A stretch of 64,000 nt of DNA, from positions 62,001-126,000 of the forward strand of contig JAOCPU010000057.1 of the NCBI GenBank assembly GCA_035772785.1. Direction: 5' to 3'. A program made the position numbers and the translations under genes. Shown here piece after piece: positions 11,701-24,079 of this stretch (within the stretch, counting starts at the first letter, position 1; every line of letters starts with the position of its first letter). The notes under the pieces were generated by a model. The model was not told the DNA's origin. It saw only the letters and a program-made list of their open reading frames with translations, and did not search any database. Source of the stretch: Phlebiopsis flavidoalba (Eukaryota > Basidiomycota > Agaricomycetes > Polyporales > Phanerochaetaceae).

Positions 11701-13289
11701 CAAAACACTAGATACACAAATGCAGTTAGATTGTATAACAGTTAATACAGAATTTCACTACAGTATAATATTGCAGTATGTGCAGTTCTTTTGAAGAATT
11801 CATATTATATGGACAAAAAAAACACAAAACCACAAGTGTATTTCCACTTGCCTCAATAAGAAGCAAGCACTGCTGCCAGGCCAAAAAATACATGCCACCA
11901 AAACTGAAAATGCTTTGACTCATAGAGAGAAGACAAGAGAAGGCCAAATTCAGAGTTACAATACTCTATAGCCAATCGTAGCCGTATGTTTGCCAACAAG
12001 ATGATTGTTCTCTGCAAAGTGGCCAGCCTTATATTGGAAAAGTGGGAAATATAAAGTTAGATATTTCTATTTGACTATTATTGATTAATTTTACTTGTGT
12101 ATTGTTTGGCTATTTATTTTCATCAATATCTGAGTTATCCAGAGTACAAGTATTTCATAAGTATTACAAAAGTAATTTATCTATAATAAATAACTAATAA
12201 TATAGAAAATATGCAATTATAATTCCAACATTTGCAAATATAGCACAATAATGTGTAAAAATGAGGCCAACAATGACTATACGTGAAGAGGCAGTTAAGA
12301 TAGATAATAAAGTGACACTAATAGAACACATATCATTGAGATTGACAATTGCATCACAGAAGCATGTTTGCACTCCTGTCATGTAGTATTGTCACGCATA
12401 TTTGTTTTTTCATTTACTGTGCTGGTTATTTAGGTTGAGCAGCTCATTCCACCTATTTGTCAGGTTTGTTAATGCTACGCCACTGCCATGACACATGTGC
12501 TAGTTTCTGCTAAGCACACTGTTTATACTAGAAAATAAAACCTTTGGTTACTACTATGAAAGGGCTTGCGTAAGTTAGAAATGCTTTGAGTGTAAACTAG
12601 ACTCAAAGATAAGTTTTCTGCTGTAGTTCACTGGGCCTCTATGTCAGGCTATTAATAATTATTCATAGGGATAGATGTGGAAAAACCTTAATTCTTAATG
12701 ATACTGTATGCTAGTGAGTATGATAATTATCTATCTACTAATACCGTTTTCAAATAGAAAAATATGTAACTTCTATTTACCAACACTCTATTTACCAGTT
12801 GATTATTTCTGCCTGTCATGCAGTTGATTGCATGTAAGAAGTTTAACTCCTTCTTTAAAATGTGTAGTATTTGCTTAGATGAGATGTAATCAAATTCAAG
12901 TAGTATAGGTCTCTATTTTCTAGCAGAAGCCAATATATTTGTTTTGGTAATATTCAGGATTTGCTTCCTCAAAGTACTTTCAACTGTGATAATTGTTAGC
13001 TCTTTTATTAAGAACAAAATACCGTTTCTTGCGGAAGAGCTTTTGCTAACATAATAAACTCTATGCACTGCCTCAAGAAATTTTGTGCCTTTTGCAGGTC
13101 AAAAGCTGCCTAGCCTAATGGAGGGATATATCTAAATATGCTTTGGAAACTTTGTGGATACTATGTCTAATGCTCTGAAAATACAATAAAACTTATAACT
13201 TGTGAGTGTCTCAGTTGCTGTTTTATTGCAAATATGCTATGCCCTGAGCCTGTATGCTAGAGTCCTCTAAACTATGAGTCTTGCTCATT
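8744..13289. other. AT-rich relic DNA, decayed elements
   Basis: No intact gene. From 9,120 to about 9,790 GC is higher, and a duplicated stretch (cttggtcattgaacttag near 9,405 and cttggtcattggacttag near 9,463) resembles part of an LTR. From about 10,840 to 11,640 the plus strand still reads as interrupted protein (for example ELQELCPHSFVHDNLLALI near 10,870, then KPENLNHLFYKLIPSEAHNN near 11,200), too decayed to assign. The remainder shows nothing. Confidence 0.45.
10840..11640 (+). pseudogene. Decayed coding region, family unknown
   Basis: Plus-strand translation between the stop codons gives protein-like stretches with normal composition, such as ELQELCPHSFVHDNLLALI, HCLHMHSKEHTILATCL and YIDNRPLNAFEAFYFQN. 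Several of the stops are TAA or TAG at positions where CAA or CAG would be read before a C-to-T change. This looks like a transposon protein eroded by C-to-T decay. I do not recognise the family. Confidence 0.35.
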
Positions 13290-13678
13290 TGTAACCCGGA
13301 TAGGTTACATATAGAATCTCACGGTCACTCTAGCACTATATGGACTACTGTAGATAGCTTACTCTTTTGCTTCTGCAATGCACGCTTACAGTTATTCTTA
13401 CTCACATTCCTTTCTCGGACTTATATTTGCTCCCAGCGATTCCTTGCCTCATTGCGTTACTTGTCAAAACCTTGTTTTTTGTAGATACATAAACCAACCC
13501 GCCCTTCAACCCAAGTTTTCTCTTTATCCTCTCTACTCGTGGTCGAAGGTATGTTACAGTCATCGCTATCCTACATACTATGTACTGCCCCTCTCTACTC
13601 GTGGTCGAAGAATATACTTTTGTGCCAGTTCTGTTTCATTCGAGTGTTGTGTCATAGTCCTACGACGGGCCTATATCA
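13290..13678 (+). repeat. LTR-like block starting TGTAACC
   Basis: A GC-richer island within AT-rich DNA. It begins TGTAACCcggataGGTTACA, a perfect 7-bp stem at the terminus, and contains ctatatgg near 13,340 and the direct repeat cctctctactcgtggtcgaag at 13,527 and 13,593. The 5-bp word tcatt lies just before it (13,285-13,289) and again at 13,676-13,680, which would fit a 5-bp target duplication around a block ending in TATA (decayed from CA). A TGTAAC start is common in fungal LTRs. Solo LTR is the best guess. Confidence 0.45.
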
Positions 13679-16182
13679 TTGTGAGTTTGTTTGAGCTCCT
13701 TTTATATCTTTTATCTCATTGCAATTGTTGTCAACTTTCGTTGGTAACAATTATTTTAGGATATTTGGCTATGCTTATAGCAATAAGTGCTTGCTTTAAA
13801 TTGCCTGTTAGCCAATGGCAGAAATACGCTACTCTGGATTTTATCTGCTTGGTAAGCAGTTTGTAGTAAGCTATTTTTGCTAGCCAATGAAAGCCTGACT
13901 ACTTAGTAGATTGGTAAGCTTTTTGTGGAAATATTAGTAATAACTGACAAATTGCTTATTGATATCTTAAAAAGCATTTCCTTTGCCCACTCTTTTTATA
14001 CTATATTATATGATAACTGTTACATATAATGGCTATTGTAGGCCGATATTTATTACTAACAGTTCAAGCTACCAATATTGTATAAAGTCTTTGTCCAAGC
14101 AGCATTATTATTTTTCATTCAATATATTCTATTATTCTTATTTTTAGCTGTTTTTATTTTGTGCCATTCAATAATAGTGCAAAATAGCACCTTTCAAACA
14201 CCTTGCACACATTGCAAATATGTACATTACGCCTATTTACATGTGGCTACCTCATATTCTCAGCATATGTCTTCTATTCATGTACACTGACATGTTGGTT
14301 TTATCTACTTGTTACCTTTTTTTTGTCTAGTGAGCACCTTTTTTTGCTAACTATTGCCAAAATTTGTGCTTCTGTAAATAATCAAGCTGTTTTTAGGGTC
14401 AAATCAATCATCTCTATTGTAGATAAGGTGGATGCATTGATTTGGGTGAATTCAAACATTTATAATGTATACTGATATGTTACTAAATATCTAGGCTTTT
14501 GCCAGTTTAGCAACTGAAAATAGCTTGCAGATTTCAAATAATGAGCAGCATAAAAAGATCATGTAGATAATAGCTCAGTGCATGGCTCTGAGTCAGACTC
14601 TTCTGATGGGTTGGTTGTTGAGCTATCACACCTTATTAGCCAATGAGGGAAAATTCCTCTAGCTGGTTATTACAACCTATGTGCTAGTTTTGGGCTTTCT
14701 CATTGTCATAGGGTTCAGAATATATTAGAAGACTTTTATAAGACAGCTAGGCACCTATTTCTTGGGTGCAGCCTCAGGTATATATACCACATTTAGTAGC
14801 CTATATTTGCTGGCATAGCTTGCATTACAGCTTGATAGCTTTCTTCTTCAAATAGAATAGCTTCATACACTATTCAAATTTCTAGAGTATCTGGACTTGT
14901 AGCACCAGGGCCCTGCTCGTGTGCATCTGAGTGTCAAGCAACTCTGTCTCAACCAGCCACTCTATCTAATAGCAGCCTGACTGCATAATCTCTCCCTAAA
15001 GTTAGTATACCCAACCTGGTTCTTGCCAGCAAGCATACATACTTTAATCAGAGGTTTGCTACAGAATACTCTAAAGTGGCTTGATAGTGGCACCCAGAGC
15101 ATTTATAATATCAATTACTATAACCATTTGATTTGTTGTGCAGTTCTTGAGATTGCCCAAGAGATTGGTGTCAGAGAACTCAACAGAGGCAACTATATAC
15201 AAGGAGCACAAGTATCTTCTTCTCTAAATAATTGAATTGTTATAGAGATTTGCCCCAAATAATATTGCCAAATGGTTTGGCATCACCAGCTTGTTTGTAT
15301 TTCCATATAAAAACTGAGATATACAAACTCCAATATACATAGTTCAAGATGACTGCAGAGAAGAGGCAAGAGCATCTTCTGCAAGAGCATAGATAATTAT
15401 AATATATTTCAAAGCTCTAGACCCGCAATACTGAGCAGCAGCACTTTGCTTCTCAAATCCATGCTACATCTTTAGGAGGCCACCTTCTCCTACAATGCCA
15501 CCAAATGGCATCTCTTCTAAACAAACTACTACAGCATTTATGAGCCTAAATGATAAGCAAGATAAAACAGTCTTTGCTGTCTGCTTTCTAACAATTTACT
15601 GATATAACTTTAACTAGTTGGATTTAAAAGCTGCAAGATTTGCTCAAAAGGAAGCGTATAAAAAGTAGTAGTGAGATTAGGAATATACTTCATTTTTCAC
15701 ATCACTAGAAATGTACATCTTTTCTCTTTTGATAGGCAATACAAAGGGTCTAGAGATAAATACTAAAATAGGGTGCAACCTACTAACATTTGAGTAGTAT
15801 TTGATTACTTTCTATTTATCACAAGGCTTATATGGTGTGTGCTAGTTCTGTACATCTCTATATATACTAGTGTTTTGGCTCAAGAACCTAATACTGTGTG
15901 CATAATATTTGACAGCTAAAAAATAAGCATGCAGTATTGTGAGCAAAGGTTTCTAAGCTTCAATTCAACTGACTGTTTCTCAGTATTTTGGCAAGGCAAT
16001 TGAACTGGCGGTGGTTATTTTTGAACTGACAATAGTCATCAGAATAAATCTGCAGGCATTGTTGCAAAGTTTTGGAGTTGCTGGTAGCACACAAGAAGTC
16101 TTAGTGAATAAACTATATATTTTTCAACACCTTGTAGAGATTTAGCTTGGGATGGAAAATAAGTCAACAGATATTGTTAAAT
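13679..16182. other. AT-rich DNA, no gene seen
   Basis: Short open frames only, without domains. Positions 14,540-15,240 read partly as eroded protein but nothing assignable. Confidence 0.45.
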
Positions 16183-16250
16183 ATTGAATACTAGTGAGGA
16201 GTGGCATACCAAGGTTTGGAAGGACTCCTGTCATGATTCTATAGTATAAT
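16183..16250 (+). repeat. Direct repeat, copy 1 of 2
   Basis: About 68 bp (ttgaatactagtgaggagtg ... tgattctatagtataatatg) repeated at 16,361-16,431 in the same orientation. The differences are mainly transitions. Confidence 0.7.
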
Positions 16251-16360
16251 ATGATTTTATTGAGGCCAAACAACTTGTGAGAAAGCAGATAGAGCAAAGG
16301 TACTTGGTATCAGTGTATCTGGCTATATTGACACCTAATTCTTGATAGACATGGCTTGGA

Positions 16361-16431
16361 TATTGAATACCAGTCAGAGATAGCATAGCAAAATTTGAAA
16401 GAACTTCTGTCATGATTCTGTAGTATAATAA
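16361..16431 (+). repeat. Direct repeat, copy 2 of 2
   Basis: Second copy of the 16,183-16,250 repeat, about 178 bp downstream, sharing tgtcatgattctgtagtataat and the ttgaata start. Copy 2 has A where copy 1 has G at several places, as expected from strand-specific C-to-T decay. Confidence 0.7.
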
Positions 16432-16721
16432 CTTGCGCAGTAACTTGAATACTACACTCTATAATTAGGTGTAGGAAAAAAAGCGATTTGGACTATTTAA
16501 AAAAAAATATGAAATAATTCTAGGTTCTGGGAAATTGTATAATAGTGGGTGAATAGCTTTGCATTATACATGATTGCAAAGCAAATACTTGAGTTTTCTC
16601 CAGATGATTTTCTTCCTTTGTTTGAAATTAGCTGATTAACTCTCACTATACTTTTGGCATTAATGTGGTGAACACTAGAAAGACTGAGAGTAGTTTAAAA
16701 CATTATAGTAGCAAAAGACAA

Positions 16722-17014
16722 TTTTGATAGAACTCAACAAGTAATATACCAGAATACTAGACTGAAGGCTGAAATGAGCAACTAAATCTACTACATTAAA
16801 GATACAGCATGCTGACCTGAAGGTTTAGAGTGACCAACTGAAGAGAGGCCCAAGCCATGCTCTCAGGAATACTACACAAGTTTTTGCAACTAGAGTAAAA
16901 GAATATAGAAGAAAAAACAGAGAATCTGGGAAATATGAAAGAGTCGTCAGAATTGCAGAAAGCCATATAAAGAAAAAAAAAAGGTTGACCATCACATAAA
17001 ATAAAGAAATAGAC
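16722..17014 (-). repeat. Decayed copia LTR, reverse copy
   Basis: It aligns with 5,791-6,127: gatagaactcaacaagt at the start, agaatactagactgaaggct, gatacagcatgctgacctga, the gcaactagagt block, and accatcacataaaataaaga at the end. The central CG-rich stem-loop is lost. No second LTR or coding part of an element lies next to it. Confidence 0.75.
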
Positions 17015-17118
17015 ACTTTTGTATCTCTTGAGGTATCTCAGAGTGACTTCTCTGCTCTTATCTACCATATTAGACTTTGTGCTATAACTCAGAGCTATCA
17101 CGAAACCCTAACTCACCT

Positions 17119-17192
17119 GTGTGTGTGTTGCTTAAGGGGAGAAGTGTAAAACACTGTGTGTGTGTTGCTTAAGGGGAGAAGTGTAAAACACT
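17119..17192 (+). repeat. Perfect 37-bp tandem duplication
   Basis: The unit 17,119-17,155 is repeated without any mismatch at 17,156-17,192. Each unit has a (GT)n run, then gcttaaggggagaag and tgtaaaacact. Identity of both copies inside a decayed region points to a recent duplication. Confidence 0.9.
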
Positions 17193-18711
17193 AAGTGGAG
17201 CGAGAGCGACGAAGATATGAGAGAATCTTAACGATGTTGTTAAGCTTGAGGCTTAAGGCCACAAGCGTACCTCTTTATATACATATGAGCCAGTCTCTAA
17301 TGATGTCATCGATGAGCTGGCAGTGTGAGTCATACATGTCGAAGAGTGCCAGCTCAGCGACAGCTAACCAGAGTGACCTGCTGGCGATGTCTATTCTATA
17401 GCCTGCCCGAGGTAACTATGACGGATCCTTAACTCAGGTCCGTACTCAGTGGTCATCTTTCTTTCTACCTCAGTCCATGATATCATACAACCTACTCCAG
17501 TCCATAGACCTCGTTTCTAGTCCCTACCTAGACCTAAGTACATGTGATGCATCCATTATCCATCCAGACACTTGGTTGATGCAAATGTTATGGCGCGAGC
17601 TTTGTGTGGCGCGGGAACGCGCTTAAGTGAGCGCTTGAGACTTGGTGTCGAATATGAACGAAAATGAAAGGAAATTGACTAATAGGGCATAATCTGTGAC
17701 AAGAGCTAAGCCATGTCAAACCGCGGCTCTAGAGCTCTAGGTCAATAAGGTAGCTTATATCTAAACTATGCAAAACTATCATTTGCATGAAAAATTAATA
17801 TTAAGAGAGTGAGAATATATCAGCCATGTGTTCAGATATGCAAAAGTAATAGAGGTGCTAGTCTATGCTAAGTGGTCACTTGAGCTAAGCAATTGTAGCA
17901 TATTTGGATAGTCCTTAATATAATTTGATAAATGAAAAGTTATTGATTACTAAGAAGCAGGAGCTTCATTGACATTGATAATATTTTTTCAGTTGCTTTC
18001 GCTTACAAGCAATCCAGTTATGGAAATCACTGACTGAAAATTTTCTGACTGAAAATCTGATTTTACCCAACAACCTTAATCTAAGCAGACCACAAGAGAT
18101 TATGACCAACTAACTGGACACTTGTTTCTCCTCCAAGCAGAGTGTACAGTTGTCTATGGATTAGAATAATGGTTGGCTCACTTTGCTAAATTCAATTTAC
18201 ATAAAATGCTAAACCAAAGGTCAGCAGAGTGGTTAGCTCAAGTGGCAAAGTACATAATAATAGCTTTCAAGGCATTCAGGGCAAGATAATATCATCCCAG
18301 TTTTAAAGAACAACCTGTTATATTCAGCTTTTCTTCCAAATACAAAAACATTGGCCTTCTTTCAGTGGCTCTATATTGTAAAAGTGAATAATGTCATTTA
18401 TTTTGACAAAGCATTTTATATGGAATTCTTGCCTTCAGCTGTATTTTGTTTACTCTAAATACTTTACTGCAAAAAATAACCTTTTACTATATCTGTCTCT
18501 TATCTCATTGTGTCTAACATATTTGAAACCAAAAAAATAACAAACTTTGGCATCAAATATTTCATCAATTTTATGAGGCCAGATTATATTCATCTCCTTT
18601 TTTACAGTATTTAGCTATTTTACCTTGGCATCTTATAGTGACTCATTATGCTATAATGTATTGGATTTTTTCATTTTGCCTGCTCTGTTGTAAATACATA
18701 TGTTTGACCTA
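17193..18711. other. GC-richer patch then AT-rich spacer
   Basis: 17,193-17,700 has higher GC and more CpG than its surroundings (for example ggcgcgggaacgcgc near 17,607), like a younger insertion, possibly with the tandem repeat at its left border. No protein or clear terminal repeat was found. From 17,700 to 18,711 nothing is recognised. Confidence 0.4.
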
Positions 18712-21193
18712 TAGTTGCAGCCAAAACTAAGGTAATTGAATTTTAATTATCTCAAAACAATAACTTATAATTTGCAAAGCTTTAAAAGAGCCATAAACTA
18801 TAAATTACATATACTATATATAGTTGCAAATAGAAATACTGCAATTTTGCTTAAAGTATTTAAAAAAAACAAATGTAAAATTTGGAAACATCTATAAATT
18901 ATAGATTGCAATATATACAATACATACATATATATATATATTGGATGTTCAGACAAAATTGAATATATATCCAAGCTTTGGTCAGATGTAGAAAGAATAT
19001 TATTATTTCTTTTTACTGAAAATATGTTGTAGTAAACATTTTTTGTTAACAGCACATCAATATGCCAAAGAATGGGACAGGGCTAAACTTGCTTGTCTTG
19101 GTAGTCTTGATAGCCTTGAGTCCAAAGATGCATGAATCTCCAAAATTACCACTCGGTCCAATGCGTAATGTTGAGAACTTCATGCTTATATCAGCCCAGG
19201 GATTGTGGGTAACGGATGCTTAACTTCCATTTTTTTTGTTGGGTTGAATCTGTAGCAGCCCTGGTGATACAGCTAGCCTTGGACAATATTGAAAGAGTTT
19301 GCTGGGGTGCATGTCCACAAGTCGTTTCTACTGTAGAGTCCGACCTGCCTTCAAGTTCTGAAACAATTTTGGAGACACATTCTGGCAAGACACAAATGTT
19401 AATATTGCTGGCAAGTTGTAAGTGGTTCTCGTCTCCTTTAGCCGGCACAAGAGAGCCACTACTCTTTAGAGCTAAGAAAAGATTATCTTTGGCAGCCTTA
19501 GAGTTAATGTTTTGCTTCACAGTAAATTTCACACTTTTGGGTTTTGTAAAAGCTTTGGGAGAATTGAACAGTACAGGCATGCCAACATTTGCCATATGGT
19601 CCACTTTAAAACTGGTATGCCTTTTGTTTATAAAGACAGAATGCAAGTCAGATCTGCTGGTTGTGATAGTATTTTCTGCGCCAAGTGTAAGGGAAATGCA
19701 GACATTGGCAATGCTTTTGGAGGGCACTATTGCTGACAGAAGTACCATGGGCACTGTCAACCATCAAGTAGGCATTGGTACATAGTTGTGCATTGAAAAA
19801 CACATTTGTCTCCAGAAGACATAAAGAGCTGGCATTGGCCAGTGTGACAGGAAACTTGCTATCTTCTGAAGTTGAAGAATAATTACTAGAGGGTGATCTA
19901 GGAAGAGCATTACTATTGGCCAGAAAAGAAGCATTTGTGCCATTTGCCAGAGGGAGACTATTAGTATTATACACTGTAGAAATTCTCCTAGGGCTATTAA
20001 GGAGGATTGGGATGGGAGAGATGCTTTGAGGCAGACTGTTTACATGATCAAGGGCAGCAGTTGCAGTGTAGTCATTGCTTGTAGTTTCTGGGGTCACCTC
20101 ATTACCAAAGGCAAGCTGCAACTGTAAGTCATCACAATGACGGAATTGACAATACCTGCTAGAGCTGCTGCGGGCACTGGAGACACTATGCATGGCGTTT
20201 TCTGGCATAGGGCCAGATCCTGACATAAAAGAAGATGCTCTGTCACTGATCCCCACTTCAGTGCTGTAGCTGTATGTAAGGTCTTGCATACTCTCTGTCT
20301 CAAGTGGACTACCAATTAAAGCAGCGGCACCATAAATGTTGATCTGTTTGTCTATCCAAATGCTGGTCTGAGCATCCATCACAGCATCTTCTCAATTGCT
20401 CATAGTGGCATCTACCTGCTCATGAAGTGAAATGAGAGCAGGACCATTCGCTACATGTTTGGAGGTTTCTGCATCAACTAGTGAGATAAAGTTTGCTGCT
20501 CTTATCTACTGCCATTGGATTAGATCCAGGATAACTGCGTATACAGATAGCATCTTTTATGACTACCACTGCCAGCATTGTGTAATGCAGTGTTGTATTG
20601 TGAAAAGCCTTGGAAAATGAAACTCGGGCCCTAAGCGGAACTGAAGAAGGGTTTGGACATTTTGATAGCACAAGGTTAGAGTAAAAGTGTGCTTTCTGAA
20701 GAGCTCAGCTTCATTGACAGTGGAAAAGACTTGTTAAGTGCTGTAAAGGGTTTGCAATTTTTCTCCAGTATAATACATTTCAGTTGATTGTGTGACCCAA
20801 GGCTAGCAGTGGGGACACCATTCTGTATAATGATACTAAATTATAACCACAATATAGAATATATACAGCTGACCTTGGTTGTAGATGGTAAACTTGATAT
20901 TTGGTTGCAATTTCTTAGCAGAGATATTATTGAATGTAGAAATGAATAAGTGGCGCAAAGGGCTAATACGGCGTAATATCCATGCCAATGGAGCATCAAA
21001 TATGTAACACCAAGGACAGCACTAATTATTAAAGTGCTACAGCAAACTGCGTAAAGAGAACTCAATTACAATATATATATGCTGTTTATATACAATTTAC
21101 AGCTTATGGCTACCCTCATAAATCTAACAAGTTATAAGCCATTGTTTCTAAGTGCTCAAAGCTCAATTGCATTACTTTTTTTGTCTGCAGCTG
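18712..21193. mobile_element. Composite of family A ends around 2 kb of other DNA
   Basis: Left ends of the palindromic family A lie at 18,712 (after TA; tagttgcagccaaaa) and again nested at about 18,822 (tagttgcaaatagaaatac). A right end lies at 21,061-21,193 (tgcattactttttttgtctgcagctg) followed by TA. Between about 19,050 and 21,060 the DNA is less AT-rich and does not match the other family A copies. It contains the minus-strand frame 19,191-20,382. Either a larger element carries this segment between shared ends, or a family A copy was interrupted by an unrelated insertion. Confidence 0.5.
19191..20382 (-). pseudogene. Unrecognised Ser-rich protein frame, frameshifted
   Basis: Two overlapping minus-strand frames (20,382 to 19,648 and 19,760 to 19,191) make one likely protein of about 390 residues with a frame change near 19,700-19,750. 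The first part is rich in Ser, Asn, Thr and Ala (NSNALPRSPSSNYSSTSED), the second more mixed, with Lys-rich parts and a Cys-containing tail. I see no DDE, RNase H, helicase or zinc motif, and it does not resemble a Tc1/mariner transposase. The opposite strand is also open for 189 codons. The frame lies between family A ends, so it could be cargo of that element or a captured host gene. Confidence 0.4.
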
Positions 21194-22410
21194 TATAAAT
21201 ACTCAGCAACAGATCCATTGCAGCGGCAGTCCAAAATGCTGCAGAGCTTGTATGCCCATATTTTGAACTGCAACCCCCAGATAGAATATAACAAGGCAAT
21301 CTCTTGAAACTTGTGCTTGCATACAAAGTAACACAAAAACACATCCAAAATAGAGTCAAGTTAAATCAAAAAATTGAATATCCAACAAAAATATTAATAA
21401 AAATACAATGAATTTTGAAAGCCATGGAAACAGGCAAAACAGCAATTGAATAACTCCAGTTAAATCATGTTATAGAGCACCCACTGTTAGATAATGTGCA
21501 TCCCAGGCATTAAACATATGTCTCCAGCTGAAACTAACAAAACACTCTATAAGCAATAATTTACGCATGCACAATATATGTTATGAACTGTATATATTCA
21601 TTCATTTTGCCACCTCCTGATATGTCCCCTTGAGGTGAGACCATATGATTTCTATATACAAAGAGATGTATTAACTGAATGCACTAATATTGAAATACCG
21701 TGCGGTAGATGGGCAGGCCTATATCTTCATTCTATTCCAAAATCTTTATGAAAATGCCATAAACTTCCATTGTAGTTAACCAATTAGCAAGCATGACAGA
21801 TAGACTGCATGGCACTCATTTCCGTAAATAATTGAGTAGTTTCTGGAATAATGCAATCTAACAAATCAAACCAGCAAAAGAGAGTCATTATTCTAGCATA
21901 GAACTGCCAAAACAACAGAGTTGCAGATACTGGACTCTTTCTTGAGGGAAATGAATGTAGGGATCATAGAAAGATGAGGCATGAGAAAATTGCTGCAAAG
22001 ATAAACCAACAAGTTTACCTTAGAACAAACCCAATCAATCTTTGATAAACATGTGCCTAGGCTACAGAAAATTTGCTGGCTTCTTTGTAACAAACCAATA
22101 ATCATCCATGATCCTGAACATTGTGTGAAGCTGGCAAATGGTGATAATAAATAAACCAAGCAATCTATCATATTGAGATCGTAAAACAGTGTTGTCAAAA
22201 TGATGTTCAAAACTTGTGTTGTGCTATAAAGGAACCCTCAGCATTTCTTTCACAACTGAGTGATTATCTGAAGCTATTTTCAACAACTTGTCAGACTTTA
22301 TCTTAGATATCTGACTTAGCACCACATTATTTTTCCATGCCAAATAAACAAATACCTGTTTCATTATAAATAAAACAAGTCACTAACAATCTGGCAAAAT
22401 CTCCCAAATA
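21194..22410. other. AT-rich spacer, no gene seen
   Basis: Only short open frames. The 105-codon minus-strand frame at 21,893-22,210 has no domain and an ordinary AT-rich composition. Confidence 0.5.
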
Positions 22411-23281
22411 CAGTGACTGACAAAAATATGTCACACTTTAGATATTGAGCATCTAAAAAATATATTGTAAAATATTAATATGAGCAACTATAGAAAACTT
22501 TTTTTGTGAAGTCCTATAGTAATGAATATTATTTTTCAGAATTTCCATATATACCATATATGGCAGCTATGATGGTATAATAAACAAATATATTAAAACT
22601 GCACTAATAGAAGATTTCTTTATAATACAACCAAATGAAAAGATATGCATTTTACACACTATTGATAAAATATCTTCATTTATGAGTAATTGTACAAAAA
22701 GCATGCATAATATGTATTTTGATATTATTATTAAATAAGTGTTGATTTTTTTTGTCACAGCTATGTGTAAAATACTATTTGATTTATATTAGCTGTATAT
22801 AGAGTATGTGGTAACATCTAATTTTTTGTCACCTATAGAGAGAAAGAAACGCTGAATGTGTGAAAAGAAAGACAGATATATTGCTGTAAAGCATGGCAAG
22901 TTACAAATAAAATCTCATTTTGACCTTGCTTGCTGTACATTGTTGTGGCTCTAATGTGTAGTTAGCTATAGTAAGCTGTGACACATTATATATACAGTGT
23001 AGAGATAGTATCAAGATATTTTTCAATATTAATTTTCAAATGCAAACCATCTTTATTACTGTACAATAAATGAATCTTTGATAAGAGCAAATTTAGTATA
23101 TTTGCTCATTATTCAATAGCTACTACTACTTATGATATTTGTGTATATATTAAAAATGACTCTTTATGCTATTCTATACAATTTTCATTATAGTCTTGCA
23201 ACAGCTCTCCTTATAGATATCTTATTCAAAAATTCTTTGAGTGCTCAATATCTAAGTGTGACACACTTTTGTCAGTCACTA
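22411..23281. mobile_element. TA-type MITE, family B
   Basis: An 871-bp element with inverted ends of about 45 bp: cagtgactgacaaaaatatg tcacactttagatattgagca on the left, and its complement tgctcaatatctaagtgtga cacacttttgtcagtcacta on the right. TA precedes the left end (22,409-22,410). The right flank is changed. The first bases match the CAGTGAC start of family A but the rest differs, so it is a separate family. No transposase frame. Confidence 0.75.
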
Positions 23282-24079
23282 GAGCAAATGCTTTGTGAGG
23301 TAAATGGAAGATATATTATTTTTGAGCACAACAAAGAATAGCTGGTAAAAGCTGGAGTAAAATAGTGATATAAAATCTTTAAATGTTAGAATTTACCCCA
23401 TATGTGTGCATAACTTCACAAATATCTTTAGGCAATTAACACTGTCCATTTATGGAGCATTCACGCTATTGCATTTTGCAATTACAGCCGCAGACAAAAA
23501 AGTAATGCAATTAGACTTCAAGCACTTGGAAAACAACGGCTTATTATTTGTTAAATTCATGAGGTAGCCATAAGATGTAAATTGTATATGGACCACATAT
23601 ATATCTAGTATTTTATTATTATGCCATATTACTATATGTAGCAAGTGCTTATAAGATAAAATGGAATATATACTATTTTTGAGCATAATAAAGGATAGCT
23701 TGTAAAAGCTAAAATAAAATAGTGATGAAAAATCTTCACATACTGAAATTTACCTCATATACAGACATAACTTTACAAATATACTTAGCCAAACAATGCT
23801 GTCCATTATAGAGCATTCACACTATTGCATTTTGTGATGCCTATATCCAAAACTAAAACAATAATATTGTATGTTTAGACAAAATTGAATATATATTCAA
23901 GCTCCAGCCAAATATAATTGGAAGCCTAAAAAAAATAGCATTACTCTCTTCACCCAAATTACATTGTAGTAAATATTTTAGAAACAAATCTTTATTTAGT
24001 ATAGTAATTGCAAAATGTGAAAGCATGAATGCTTCATAACCAACAGTGTTAATTGGCTAAGGATTTTTGTGAAGTTATA
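23282..24079. mobile_element. Nested family A fragments
   Basis: 23,290-23,484 matches the inner left arm of family A (gagcacaacaaagaatagct, then tttaccccatatgtgtgcat). It runs into a new left end at 23,485 (cagccgcagacaaaaaagtaatgcaatt) after TA. That copy continues to about 24,060 without a right end. Family B seems to have inserted into family A copies, or the copies are head-to-tail truncated. Confidence 0.6.

Noticed and set aside
19216..19785. 189-codon plus-strand frame
   Set aside because: It lies opposite two longer minus-strand frames that join into one protein with better composition; probably a shadow, though not excluded.
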